A stretch of 39,616 bases of DNA from positions 1 to 39,616 of the forward strand of contig JAMDBT010000030.1 in the NCBI GenBank assembly GCA_023487205.1. Direction: 5' to 3'. Both the position numbers and the translations under genes were made by a program. The stretch is from Thermoplasmatota archaeon. GTDB taxonomy: Archaea; Thermoplasmatota; Thermoplasmata; Thermoplasmatales; Thermoplasmataceae. Positions within the stretch are counted from its first letter, which is position 1. Each line of letters starts with the position of its first letter. Under the pieces are notes generated by a model, which saw nothing but the letters and a program-made list of their open reading frames with translations, did no database searches and was not told the DNA's origin. Positions 25,640 through 34,113 of the stretch are shown one piece after another.

Positions 25640-26475
25640 TGTCCTTCATCATCCCTGCGTTCATAATACCTCCAGAACTCCGGTTTCCTCTTCTCCATCA
25701 TGGCATTCCTGCCTTCCATGGACTCTTTAGTGCCATAGTACAGTGAGAGGCCGCCCACTCCAAGTTCAGTGATCCCTGATAGCCCCTCAGAATCCGCGAG
25801 GAAGGAATACTTTAGCATCTTGAGTGCCGTTGGGCTTTTTGAAAGGATTTCTGAGCAGATCCTGTCTGTCTCACTGTCGAGTTCATTGTCCGGCACAACA
25901 AAATTCACAAGACCTATCTGCAATGCCTGCTTCGCGCTGTATTTTCCTGCAAGATACCACATTTCCTTAGCCAGTTTAATTCCAATCGTCCTGGAAAGTT
26001 CCCCGGTCCCGAAGCCGGGATCGAAGCTTCCGACTCTCGGTCCTGCCTGGCCCAGGGTTGCGCTTTCTGCCGCCACGCTGAGATCACAATTCACCTGCCA
26101 CACATGCCCCCCTCCTATGGCGAATCCGTTTACCCTGGCTATTACCAGCTTCGGAATGTGCCTTATGAGGAAGGTGACGAACTGCCAGCTCTCCTCCAGA
26201 GGAAGCCTCGCTACCGGGTCTGCAATTTCAGAGGATGCATACCCTCCAGGACCCCGGGTCCCCTGATCTCCACCGGCGCAGAACGCCTTATTTCCCGCCC
26301 CTGTAAGGACCACAACTCCAATCCCGGCATCAGCCCAGGCTTCAAGGAAAGCAGCGTATAATTCAGACACCGTCCGGGAATCACACGCGTTCATCTTGTC
26401 CGGCCTGTTGATCGTGATTGTTGCCCGCCTGCCCTCTTTCTCGTAGATAATGTTCTGAAACCCGTTTTTCGACAT
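25636..26475 (-). CDS. Crotonase-family enzyme close to MenB/BadI
   Basis: The 279-residue crotonase-fold protein holds the oxyanion-hole segments NKAFCAGGDQGTRG and NGFAIGGGHVWQVNCDLSVA, plus LGQAGPRVGSFDPGFGTGEL and the tail MMEKRKPEFWRYYE. GGGH and SFDxG resemble naphthoate synthase MenB, while SFDPGFGT and the tail also fit 2-ketocyclohexanecarboxyl-CoA hydrolase (BadI). Both act on cyclic acyl-CoA rings, one closing and one opening them. No other menaquinone genes are in view, and the coupled 3-hydroxyacyl-CoA dehydrogenase favours acyl-CoA breakdown. It could still be menB. The ATG at 26475 is clear. Confidence 0.85.
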   Translation of the reverse strand: MSKNGFQNIIYEKEGRRATITINRPDKMNACDSRTVSELYAAFLEAWADAGIGVVVLTGAGNKAFCAGGDQGTRGPGGYASSEIADPVARLPLEESWQFVTFLIRHIPKLVIARVNGFAIGGGHVWQVNCDLSVAAESATLGQAGPRVGSFDPGFGTGELSRTIGIKLAKEMWYLAGKYSAKQALQIGLVNFVVPDNELDSETDRICSEILSKSPTALKMLKYSFLADSEGLSGITELGVGGLSLYYGTKESMEGRNAMMEKRKPEFWRYYERRDDEGQ

Positions 26476-26570
26476 AGTTGCAGATAGCCGATGTTTCCCT
26501 AATTTAGCTTCGCATTGCTTTCCTGCGACAGGCGATCTTTTTTCTTCTGGAATCCTATGACATAAGGAAA

Positions 26571-27275
26571 ATGACTACCGATGGCAACGATAGCCGGGCT
26601 GTCGAAATTCTGGAGAACGCAGTAAAAACGTATTCCTACAAGGGGCTGGAATACACTGCCCTGAGGGGCATAAATCTCACGATTGAGAGAGGGAAGTTTT
26701 ACAGCATAATGGGACCAAGCGGTTCTGGAAAGAGCACGCTTCTCCATATACTTGGGCTGCTGGATACGCCGACCTCCGGGAGGGTTGTGTACAAGTCCGT
26801 GGAGGCTGGCAGGATGAAGGACCGTGACCTGTCGGCAGTCAGGGGACGGGAGATAGGCTTTGTTTTCCAGTCCTATAACCTGATTCCCAGAATGACTGCT
26901 ATGAAAAACATGCTGATGGCCATGTCATTCGGAAACAAGATTCCACAACAGGACAGGAAGGAGCGGGGCCAGTCACTCCTGTCAACGGTGGGAATGGGCG
27001 ATAAGTCGGAGAAACTCGTATCCCAGCTGTCCGGCGGTGAGCAGCAGAGAGTCGCAATTGCAAGGGCAATGGCAAACGATCCTTCCCTGATCGTGGCCGA
27101 CGAACCCACCGGCAATCTTGACAGCGAGAACGCGAGAATAATCATGGACCTGTTTACCGGAGTAAGGGGAGAGGAGAGAACAATCATTGTTGCGACCCAC
27201 AACCCGGACGTTGCGAAATATGCAGACATAAACATCACAATCAGGGACGGAAAGTTGGCGGAGGAATCCCAGTGA
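26571..27275 (+). CDS. ABC transporter ATP-binding protein, MacB/LolD type
   Basis: The 234-residue ATPase has Walker A GPSGSGKST (48-56), Q-loop FVFQSYNLIPRMTA, signature LSGGEQQRVAIARAMA, Walker B LIVADEPTGNLDSE and the H-loop His in VATHNPDVA. DEPTGNLD and SYNLIPRMTA are typical of the MacB/LolD/FtsE subgroup that drives mechanotransmission rather than simple transport. Start ATG 26571. The stop overlaps the permease start (GTGA, 4 bases), so the two are coupled. The N-terminal dozen residues (TTDGNDSRA) are extra and poorly conserved. Confidence 0.95.
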   Translation: MTTDGNDSRAVEILENAVKTYSYKGLEYTALRGINLTIERGKFYSIMGPSGSGKSTLLHILGLLDTPTSGRVVYKSVEAGRMKDRDLSAVRGREIGFVFQSYNLIPRMTAMKNMLMAMSFGNKIPQQDRKERGQSLLSTVGMGDKSEKLVSQLSGGEQQRVAIARAMANDPSLIVADEPTGNLDSENARIIMDLFTGVRGEERTIIVATHNPDVAKYADINITIRDGKLAEESQ

Positions 27276-28549
27276 GGATTGCGCATTCTGCGGCCATTGG
27301 GATTTCGAGCATAAGGCGCCACAAGCTCAGATCTGTGCTCACAGCATTGGGAATAATCATGGGAATAGGGTCCATACTCGCAATGGTCTCCCTGGGGTCA
27401 AGCTTCGAGAGCTACATAGTCGGAAGCTATTCCAACACCCTGATGCCCAACGAGTTTGTGGTCAGCATTGGACAAAAATCAGGGTCTGGAACTTCGGGGA
27501 GTTACTACAGCGTGGAGGTTCCGGTGTTCACCACAAAAGACATACATCACATCCAGAATGAATCCGGAATCACGTCCGTGCTGCCCTTTGGAGCCTTTCC
27601 CGGCAATAACCCGAACTCGGTAAAATTCGGAAACGTTTCCATCTTCGGTTCAGGCGCCACCGCTACAGAACCGAGCCTCAACAAGTTCTTCCGGATCGCC
27701 AACGGGAGCACGTTTACCAGCTCAAGCCAGTGCGTGGTAGGGTCATCGGTTGCGTCTGCAATTGACTCCATATCCAACAAGACGAGCCCCGCTTACGCAA
27801 TTGGAAAAGTGATATCTGTTAACCTGTCCGGAAGCAAGATAGTGGATTTCACGATCTCGGGGGTCCTCGCTGCGTCCCCCCTGGGGATCAACGGAGACGT
27901 GTTCGTGGACCAGTCGTACTATAACCAGACAGGCAGTATCAACGGCACCAATTACGTTGCCTATACCGATCTGGCGGTCCTCACAGGCACTGCGGATCAG
28001 GTATCGTCCGGAATCTCTGAAACGCTTGCCTACCTCAACAGCAGCTCCCAGGCGAAGGAGATCCTGAAAGATTACGCTAACCTGAACCTGGGTTTTGTCA
28101 CTTTCTCCCAGACTGAGATCATACAGTTCATAGACCAGGAGGTGCAGAGCTTCGCGGGGTTCATCATCGCGCTTGGCAGCGTGGCCCTCCTTGTGGGAAT
28201 GGTTGGCATTGCAAACATAATGCTGGTCTCAGTGTCAGAAAGGGTGAGGGAGGTGGGAATGCTGAGGGCGGTGGGTGCCAGGAAACTGGACATCATGGAA
28301 ATGTTCCTGGTGGAGGTCCTTATTCTTGGCCTGATTGGATCACTCATTGGGGTCTTGGTTGGAATCGCCCTTGGATTCGTGTTCCTCAAGCTCGGGCTAT
28401 TCGGCGGGGCGAGTGTGCCTTTGGTAATAGACTGGGCCTGGGTTCCACTTGCCATACTCCTGGGCATGGCTATATCGGTGATCGCGGGCCTGTATCCAGC
28501 TTACAAGGCATCCCGAATTTCTCCGACAGAGGCAATCAGGAGCGAGTAA
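27272..28549 (+). CDS. ABC transporter permease, MacB/FtsX type
   Basis: The 425-residue permease follows the MacB layout. A first membrane helix follows LRSVLTALGIIMGIGSILAM. A large extracellular domain (about residues 45-285) is rich in Ser, Thr, Asn and Gly and carries several Asn-X-Ser/Thr sites. Three helices at the end include ALLVGMVGIANIMLVSVSER and REVGMLRAVGARKLDIM, the FtsX signature. Start is GTG at 27272 overlapping the ATPase stop. Such pairs export lipids, peptides or toxins or transmit force across the membrane. No periplasmic adaptor gene is present, as usual in archaea. The substrate is unknown. Confidence 0.93.
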   Translation: MRIAHSAAIGISSIRRHKLRSVLTALGIIMGIGSILAMVSLGSSFESYIVGSYSNTLMPNEFVVSIGQKSGSGTSGSYYSVEVPVFTTKDIHHIQNESGITSVLPFGAFPGNNPNSVKFGNVSIFGSGATATEPSLNKFFRIANGSTFTSSSQCVVGSSVASAIDSISNKTSPAYAIGKVISVNLSGSKIVDFTISGVLAASPLGINGDVFVDQSYYNQTGSINGTNYVAYTDLAVLTGTADQVSSGISETLAYLNSSSQAKEILKDYANLNLGFVTFSQTEIIQFIDQEVQSFAGFIIALGSVALLVGMVGIANIMLVSVSERVREVGMLRAVGARKLDIMEMFLVEVLILGLIGSLIGVLVGIALGFVFLKLGLFGGASVPLVIDWAWVPLAILLGMAISVIAGLYPAYKASRISPTEAIRSE

Positions 28550-28677
28550 TTTCCCGTGCTGCGGGAGTTCGATTGGAGTTTTGGCCGCCAGTCGCACTTC
28601 ACTGCAGGCAAATCCTCTCTCTCACACAGAAGTGTCAGACCGTCCCTAGAACTGTGTTTTATTTGCTTTCTGGAAAT

Positions 28678-28941
28678 ATGCCACACATGGAAAAGAAGGT
28701 ACATTTGTGGGAAGTGAAATGTTCAGCATGCAACGAGAGCTTTCAGCACATTTTTGTCGCTTCCGACGCGTTCAAACCCCACATCTTTAACAAGACAAGA
28801 ATGAAGTGCCCGAAGTGCGGCGCAACCAAATACGATCCTGTAAGAGCGCTGGGAAAAGAGCCTCTGGAAAAGTGGAAAAACGAGCACCCTGACCTGAACA
28901 TTGAGTCCCTGCCGGATCATTCATATGTTGAGGAATTGTGA
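28678..28941 (+). CDS. Small zinc-ribbon protein
   Basis: The product is 87 residues from ATG 28678 (or 84 from ATG 28687). It has CSACNESF and, 30 residues on, CPKCGATKYDPV, a two-knuckle zinc ribbon, followed by a helical tail KEPLEKWKNEHPDLNIESLP. A GTTTTATTTG element (28651-28660) lies at TATA distance, which favours ATG 28678 as a leaderless start; a longer reading of the frame from 28573 crosses that promoter and is rejected. Zinc ribbons of this size often bind nucleic acid or other proteins. It is not recognised as a named family. Confidence 0.7.
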   Translation: MPHMEKKVHLWEVKCSACNESFQHIFVASDAFKPHIFNKTRMKCPKCGATKYDPVRALGKEPLEKWKNEHPDLNIESLPDHSYVEEL

Positions 28942-29049
28942 GTAAGGGTTTCAATTTCCCCGGGATTGGCAGTGGAACTGGTCCACTCCTGAAAATGCTA
29001 AGCCCGTAGTCCCGACATCGCGTTTGCTGCGTGAGCTGCCATAGACGGA

Positions 29050-30066
29050 CTAATAGTACCCCGTGAAAGTAGTCTCGAGTTTGGGAATCACCGTTCCGGT
29101 TCCGTTCTCAACGTGGCCAACTTCCTTTATGTGCACCTTGTTTTTCAACAGGCTCAAAAGATCGCGTTTTCCATCCGGGTCTATGATCATAACGAATCCC
29201 ATTCCCATGTTGAAGGTCTCGTACATTTCCTGATCTGATAGGTTTCCCAGATTCTGTATCTGCGTGAAAACGTTCTGCGGATCCATGGGGCTGTCAAAGA
29301 CGAAGTGCATGTCCTTCAGCCTGGAGACGTTCTTTATCCCCCCTCCAGTAATGTTTGCCATTCCCTTGACGTTCACGATGGTCATGGCTTCCAAAACTTC
29401 TCTCACGTAGATCTTGGTGGGTTCCAGCAGGAGATCACCAATGGTCTTCTGCTCCCCTGAGAACCTGTCGTGGACCGTGAGTCCCTCATCAGCCATTATC
29501 TTCCTGATTGGGGTAAACCCATTCGAGTGGACACCGCTGCTTCCGAGTGCAAAAATGAGGTCCCCGTCCCGTATGGACTCTCCGGTTATTATCTGGGACT
29601 TCTGGACTATGCCGAACACCGCACCCGCAAGATCGACATGGTTGACGAGATCCGGGACAATGGACGTTTCGCCGCCGACCAGGGTTATGTTTGCCATCTG
29701 TGAACCGACGTTCAGGCCTATTCCCAACTGTCGGCCCACCTCCGAATCAACGGACTTCAGCTCAACATAATCGACCATTGCTATGGGCTCTGCGCCCGAT
29801 GTGATAGTGTCGTTGACATTCATTGCAATGCAGTCGATCCCGATAGTATCGTATCTGCCCATCTCCTCGGCAATTATGGATTTCGTGCCCACGTTATCAG
29901 TATTGAAAGCGATCGCAAAGTTACCCAGGTCTATAAGAGACGTAAATCCCCCAAAACTGCCAATGGTCCTGAAGTCTTCTCTCTTGAATTTCAACTGCCT
30001 GAGAAGGCTGCTTACGAAATCTCCCACTACCCTTCTGTTGTAAACATATGAGGGGTCCTTCGCCAT
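29050..30066 (-). CDS. purM: Phosphoribosylformylglycinamidine cyclo-ligase (AIR synthetase)
   Basis: The 338-residue ATP-grasp-unrelated PurM-fold enzyme closes the imidazole ring of AIR in purine biosynthesis. Seen are GSFGGFTSLIDLG, FNTDNVGTKSIIAEE (PurM Asp-Gly-Val-Gly-Thr loop), CIAMNVNDTITSGAEPIAMV, LVGGETS and FALGSSGVHSNGFTPIRKIM; MANITGGGIKNVSR lies in the C-terminal half. Start is ATG 30066, and AATTTTATTC on the minus strand about 27 bases upstream is a TATA box for a leaderless mRNA. It stands alone in this window; other pur genes are not adjacent. Length is normal. Confidence 0.95.
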   Translation of the reverse strand: MAKDPSYVYNRRVVGDFVSSLLRQLKFKREDFRTIGSFGGFTSLIDLGNFAIAFNTDNVGTKSIIAEEMGRYDTIGIDCIAMNVNDTITSGAEPIAMVDYVELKSVDSEVGRQLGIGLNVGSQMANITLVGGETSIVPDLVNHVDLAGAVFGIVQKSQIITGESIRDGDLIFALGSSGVHSNGFTPIRKIMADEGLTVHDRFSGEQKTIGDLLLEPTKIYVREVLEAMTIVNVKGMANITGGGIKNVSRLKDMHFVFDSPMDPQNVFTQIQNLGNLSDQEMYETFNMGMGFVMIIDPDGKRDLLSLLKNKVHIKEVGHVENGTGTVIPKLETTFTGYY

Positions 30067-30194
30067 GCGAACCGTATAGCAAAGTAGAATAAAATTATGG
30101 GGGCAAACCGTCGAGTATGGATGATATGGAGTTGGAATGGATCCTCGCGCTCAAGGAGAGCAAAGGTTCATGAAGTAGATGAATAGCAAGTCCG

Positions 30195-30233
30195 ATATAT
30201 TAAATATAATTCGGCGTTTCGGTTAAATTGGTG
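30195..30233 (+). promoter_or_regulatory. zfx promoter and ribosome-binding site
   Basis: ATATATTAAATATAAT (30195-30210) holds a strong TATA box. GGTGG (30230-30234) lies about 5 bases before the TTG start at 30239 and decides that start. Confidence 0.5.
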
Positions 30234-30238
30234 GAACA

Positions 30239-30670
30239 TTGGTTAAAGTCGAGTCGCTGGATTACAAGCCCAAGCCAATAGACGAGAACTTTCTCGAGGA
30301 GAAGGACAAGTACCCTGTTACTGGAAAGCACGGAGAGCACGATGTCAGGGCCCAGGGTGTTGCCAGGATGGATGCCACTGGAAAGCAGAATCCCACTAAG
30401 TGGGGAATTCACGGTACAAAAGTGGCAGTTGACTGGGAAGCTTGTGTGGCAGACGGTGCGTGTATGGATGTTTGTCCCGTCAGTCTGTTCGAGTGGACCC
30501 TGAACTCCGGACAGATGGGGACCGGTAACGACAAGAAGATCGCTGATGATAATGATCTTTATGGGAAGTACAGGACTGACAAGTGTGATCCCGTGAGGGA
30601 GAGCGAGTGCATATTCTGTATGGCCTGTGAAAGCGTTTGTCCCACTAGAGCCATTAAGATTACGCCATAG
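30239..30670 (+). CDS. zfx: Zinc-containing ferredoxin
   Basis: The 143-residue ferredoxin has an N-terminal extension with His31, His34 and His58, the zinc ligands of archaeal zfx proteins. The core shows CVADGACMDVCP (Cys69, Asp72, Cys75, Cys79), where an Asp replaces a Cys as in 3Fe-4S-type sites, and CIFCMACESVCP (Cys124, 127, 130, 134), a full 4Fe-4S motif. It carries electrons in the cytoplasm, for example for 2-oxoacid oxidoreductases. TTG start is chosen for the GGTGG site and TATA box; there is no in-frame ATG. The zinc form is known from Thermoplasma and Sulfolobus, which supports the host assignment. Confidence 0.95.
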   Translation: MVKVESLDYKPKPIDENFLEEKDKYPVTGKHGEHDVRAQGVARMDATGKQNPTKWGIHGTKVAVDWEACVADGACMDVCPVSLFEWTLNSGQMGTGNDKKIADDNDLYGKYRTDKCDPVRESECIFCMACESVCPTRAIKITP

Positions 30671-30769
30671 TGGCGTAATCTGGAATTTGGAGCGGCTGCG
30701 TGGTCCTGCTACATGGCTGATATTGGGCAGTCGGTTGATCTGGCCTAATTCATTCCATGGGTCTTTCCA

Positions 30770-31483
30770 TTGGTTTCTGATCTTGCCTTAATCGCCCTTT
30801 TCGCATTCGACGCTTTTATCCTGACTGTAGGATCGGTTTCCGACGTTTACACCAGGAAGGTAAACTCTTATCTCTTTGTAGCGCCGGCAGCGGGGGGCGT
30901 TGTGTACGACATTTTTTCCGGCAGCCCGGCAATCACATACGTTCCGGTATTTGCGATGTTCGCAGTCTGCTTCTTTCTCAGGGGCAACCTGATATACCTG
31001 CTCGTTCAGACGGCCATATTCACCATATCTCTTTTCCTTTCCTTGCTACTGGGCTTTGGGAACATTTCCCTTATTGTGGCATACGTCTACGCACTGATGG
31101 GGTACAGGGAATTCATAGGGATTGGTGACGTGAAGGCAATGCTTGCCCTTACAGGATCGTTTGCGGTACCATTCTTCGGCATTATTTCCGGAGGACCGGG
31201 GTTATTGATCTCATTCATTCCTGTTCCATTCTTTTTCATGCTGAACTCCACGGTACTTTCGGCTGCATATATCCCATATCTGCTCCTCTTGAATTTCAGG
31301 AGAGGGACGCTCAGGAAGAGGTATTCCTTTTACGCGATTGCGTACGACGAGAAGGAATACGGGAAGGCTGAGCACAAATACCGGTTACGGGACCTTGCGG
31401 ACGGGAAGGTGATGGTTTACAAGATGCCGTTTCTCGTTCCGATCACCGCGGGCTTTCTGATTGCGATGATCACGGGGATCTAG
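30770..31483 (+). CDS. Archaeal prepilin peptidase (A24 family, FlaK/PibD-like)
   Basis: The 237-residue membrane protein has about six to seven hydrophobic helices. The two catalytic Asp of A24 aspartic proteases are seen: Asp25 in VGSVSDVYTRKVNSYLF and Asp120 in the GxGD motif FIGIGDVKAML. It removes the signal peptide of archaellins or type IV pilins. A C-terminal cytoplasmic loop with basic residues (RRGTLRKRYSF) precedes the last helix, as in PibD homologues. TTG at 30770 is used because an upstream ATG (30757) runs into a stop. The stop codon abuts the hutI ribosome-binding site, so the two genes are co-transcribed. Confidence 0.9.
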   Translation: MVSDLALIALFAFDAFILTVGSVSDVYTRKVNSYLFVAPAAGGVVYDIFSGSPAITYVPVFAMFAVCFFLRGNLIYLLVQTAIFTISLFLSLLLGFGNISLIVAYVYALMGYREFIGIGDVKAMLALTGSFAVPFFGIISGGPGLLISFIPVPFFFMLNSTVLSAAYIPYLLLLNFRRGTLRKRYSFYAIAYDEKEYGKAEHKYRLRDLADGKVMVYKMPFLVPITAGFLIAMITGI

Positions 31484-31491
31484 GTGACCCC

Positions 31492-32745
31492 TTGATATTA
31501 TTCAGGCCTGCACAGGTCGTGACCGGCCCAGGTTCACAGGGCGCATTGCACGGAAAGGATATGCAGCACCTTGTTGTGATGACGGAAAAATCAGTTGCGA
31601 TCACCGAAGGCAAGATTGGCGGAATACTGGATAATGGCGAGGCAAAGAGACGGATTTCCGCAGGCGAGGAGTCACTCGACTGCGCTGGCATGACAGTTAT
31701 GCCGGGTTTCGTTGACAGCCACACTCATATCCTTTACGCCGGGGAAAGGAGGGATGAGTTCATCCAGAGACTGGGAGGTGCAGGATATTCAGAAATTCTG
31801 GCTTCAGGAAACGGCATCCTCAAGACAGTCCGGGAAACCAGGGCTGCCAGCGAGAATGATATATTTCGCGAAACCTTGAAGAGGATTAGATCGGCCATCT
31901 TGAACGGTACGACCACGATGGAAATAAAAACGGGTTACTGCCTCGACAATCCCGGCGAGGAAAAACTGGTGAACGTCCTGAAGAGGATGTCTGATTCACT
32001 TCCCATATCGCTGGTCGGAACATTTCTGGGCGCACACGCAATTCCTCCGGGAACGACGGAGGACCGTTACGTGGATTCCATCATATCTGAAATGATCCCC
32101 AATCTTCCGGAGTGGATCAGGTATGTGGACGTTTTCTGTGATTCCGGGGCCTTCGGGGTCGATTCCACCAGGAGGATGTTTGATGCTGCCGTGCAAAGCG
32201 GGAAGAAACTTCGTCTCCATTCAGACGAGCTTGCCTGCATTGGCTGCTCGCAACTCGCAGAAGAATTTCCCGTCGTATCGGTCGACCACCTGATCAGGGC
32301 AAACAATGCGAGCCTTCAATCCCTGGAAAAGTCAGGTTCCATAGCAACGCTGCTTCCCACCACGGCATATTCCCTATCCAGAGACTCGATGCCCGACGGG
32401 CGGAAGTTTATGGAAAGGGGCATCCCGGTTGCGATTGCGACAGATTCGTCGCCGAATGTCCCCGGAACTGATCTGCTGGAGTCCCTGTTTCTTGCCTGCA
32501 CGGAGTGTCACATGACCGTCGAACAGGCCGTCAACGCGATGACTGTGAACGCTGCACACTCGATTGATCTGGGCGATTCCAAGGGGACCATAGCTCCCGG
32601 CTATGACGCAGATCTCTGCGTCCTGGACATTGGCGACTACAGGGACCTCGTGTATATGCACGGCAATAGGATCGTCAGGAATGTGTTTGCCAGAGGATCC
32701 ATGGTTGTGGAGAACTTTTCTCCCTCCCGGGCCGATCAAGACTAG
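31492..32745 (+). CDS. hutI: Imidazolonepropionase
   Basis: The 417-residue amidohydrolase hydrolyses 4-imidazolone-5-propanoate to N-formimidoyl-glutamate in histidine degradation. Metal and substrate residues: HTH at 77-79 in VDSHTHILYAGERRDEF, His in GTFLGAHAIP, His in KLRLHSDEL and Asp in AIATDSSPNVPGT. The cluster is complete and the length is that of the family. The TTG start is set by GGTGA (31483-31487), which overlaps the stop of the prepilin peptidase gene. No other hut genes are present in the window. Identification is strong. Confidence 0.94.
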   Translation: MILFRPAQVVTGPGSQGALHGKDMQHLVVMTEKSVAITEGKIGGILDNGEAKRRISAGEESLDCAGMTVMPGFVDSHTHILYAGERRDEFIQRLGGAGYSEILASGNGILKTVRETRAASENDIFRETLKRIRSAILNGTTTMEIKTGYCLDNPGEEKLVNVLKRMSDSLPISLVGTFLGAHAIPPGTTEDRYVDSIISEMIPNLPEWIRYVDVFCDSGAFGVDSTRRMFDAAVQSGKKLRLHSDELACIGCSQLAEEFPVVSVDHLIRANNASLQSLEKSGSIATLLPTTAYSLSRDSMPDGRKFMERGIPVAIATDSSPNVPGTDLLESLFLACTECHMTVEQAVNAMTVNAAHSIDLGDSKGTIAPGYDADLCVLDIGDYRDLVYMHGNRIVRNVFARGSMVVENFSPSRADQD

Positions 32746-32765
32746 GTTTTTCAAACAGTAAAAGT

Positions 32766-32855
32766 TCAGCGCGATATCCTTCCGATCTCGGAGGGGGATA
32801 CACGCTTCCTCTTCTGTTCAATGATCCACTGATATTTCTTCTGGTTGAGGTTCAA
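32766..32855 (-). pseudogene. Remnant of an IS-type helix-turn-helix (transposase N-terminus)
   Basis: A 29-residue minus-strand frame reads LNLNQKKYQWIIEQKRKR then VSPSEIGRISR and stops. It resembles the first helix-turn-helix of IS481/IS630-like integrases in archaea (KK.QWII.QK.KGVS..EIARI). The rest of the element is gone. It lies in the otherwise empty gap between hutI and dph2. Confidence 0.4.
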
Positions 32856-32859
32856 TCCT

Positions 32860-33114
32860 AGGGATCGCTGGCATTAAAATGAATCCCGGGTACATATAGG
32901 AAATCTTCACGGGATATCGCATCGAAATCGTAGCTAAGAATGACCTTATGCCATTCGGTCATAGTGCGTCACCAAATCCTTCGCGTTCGAGATCATTTGT
33001 CCAACATTAGCGTTCCTCGACTAGGGGGCTGTTGCAATCCGATACGTTACAGTATGAAGTTATGCAACAATGTCTCAAAAAAAATAACTTCTACGAGGCA
33101 TTAGGACAAAATCT
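32860..33114. other. Intergenic stretch before dph2
   Basis: No gene is supported here. AAAAAAAATAACTT (33077-33090) just ahead of dph2 can serve as its TATA element, about 30 bases before the ATG. Nothing else is visible. Confidence 0.4.
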
Positions 33115-34113
33115 ATGCCTTACATTGATCCATCATCAGTAATAGAGAAACTGGAGATTATGGGGGCGAAGAAGATACTCCTCCAGTTGCCAGATGGGCT
33201 CAAGCCCCACGTTTTTCAATACTTCTCCAAACTATCTGAAAGATTCTCCGTCATAGTCAGCTCCCAGCCATTCTACGGCGCCTGCGACATTGGAAACATG
33301 GAAGTTTATAGCGGGGTAGACTGTATTGTCCAGCTTGGCCATTCTGCGATTCCAAACATAGGGTACCCAAAACCGGTAATATTCGAGGAGTACAGGTATT
33401 CTCCCGCATCGCTTCCCGAGCCGGAACTTTTTGAACCCATTCGGGAACGCGGATTCAGGAGGATAGGTTTACTGGCATCAGTACAGTACCTGGATTTCCT
33501 GCCTGGCGTCAGGGAGGTCCTGGAGAAGTCGGGTTTTGCGACCGCAATTGGAAACCCAGACTCCAGGATGCGCCATCCGGGCCAGGTCCTGGGATGCAAT
33601 TTTAGCGCAGCCCACTCCATTTCCGGGGAAGTGGATTGCTTCCTTATCATAAGCACAGGGAGGTTTCATTCGATCGGCGTGCAGCTATCCACCGATCTGG
33701 ACACATTCCTCCTGGATGTGAATGAGATGAAGCTTCATTCAATGTCCGGGGAGAAGGAACGCTTCCTGAGGTCAAGATACGCAGTCCTGTCGAGAGCCAG
33801 GGACGCAAAGAAATTCTGCGTGGTGATGGACACCAAGATTGGGCAGAAAAGAACCTCGCTGGCTAATCTCATAGCAGGAAAGGTGAAAGAAATGGGTGGA
33901 CAGGCGGTGATGGTTTCAGCTGACGACATCAGACCGTCAGATTTTGAGAACATGCAGTGCGATGCCGTGGTATTCACCGGATGTCCCAGGGTGCCTATCG
34001 ACGACTGGGAAAAGTTCAGCATGCCGATCATGACTCCTCCGGAGTTCCTGCAGATCTACGGCTTCAAGCAGCAATCCGGGTATGTTATGGATGAGATAGT
34101 GACCGTCGATTAG
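33115..34113 (+). CDS. dph2: 2-(3-amino-3-carboxypropyl)histidine synthase (diphthamide step 1)
   Basis: The 332-residue non-canonical radical SAM enzyme modifies a histidine of elongation factor 2 in the first diphthamide step. The three cluster cysteines lie far apart as required: Cys57 in YGACDIG, Cys161 in VLGCNFS and Cys290 in VFTGCPRVPIDDW. Other family blocks are LLQLPDGLKPHV and VQLGHSAIPN. Archaeal Dph2 is a homodimer replacing eukaryotic Dph1-Dph2. ATG 33115. Its last base pairs overlap the stop of the convergent methylthiotransferase gene. The target, EF-2, is elsewhere in the genome. Confidence 0.95.
   Translation: MPYIDPSSVIEKLEIMGAKKILLQLPDGLKPHVFQYFSKLSERFSVIVSSQPFYGACDIGNMEVYSGVDCIVQLGHSAIPNIGYPKPVIFEEYRYSPASLPEPELFEPIRERGFRRIGLLASVQYLDFLPGVREVLEKSGFATAIGNPDSRMRHPGQVLGCNFSAAHSISGEVDCFLIISTGRFHSIGVQLSTDLDTFLLDVNEMKLHSMSGEKERFLRSRYAVLSRARDAKKFCVVMDTKIGQKRTSLANLIAGKVKEMGGQAVMVSADDIRPSDFENMQCDAVVFTGCPRVPIDDWEKFSMPIMTPPEFLQIYGFKQQSGYVMDEIVTVD

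Noticed and set aside
28573-28677. N-terminal extension of the zinc-ribbon protein
   Set aside because: It crosses the likely TATA box and has no protein-like character; ATG 28678 fits better.
28942-29049. Search for a tRNA or small RNA between the zinc-ribbon gene and purM
   Set aside because: No T-loop, acceptor-stem complementarity or T-run was found. No tRNA gene was found elsewhere in the intergenic gaps either.
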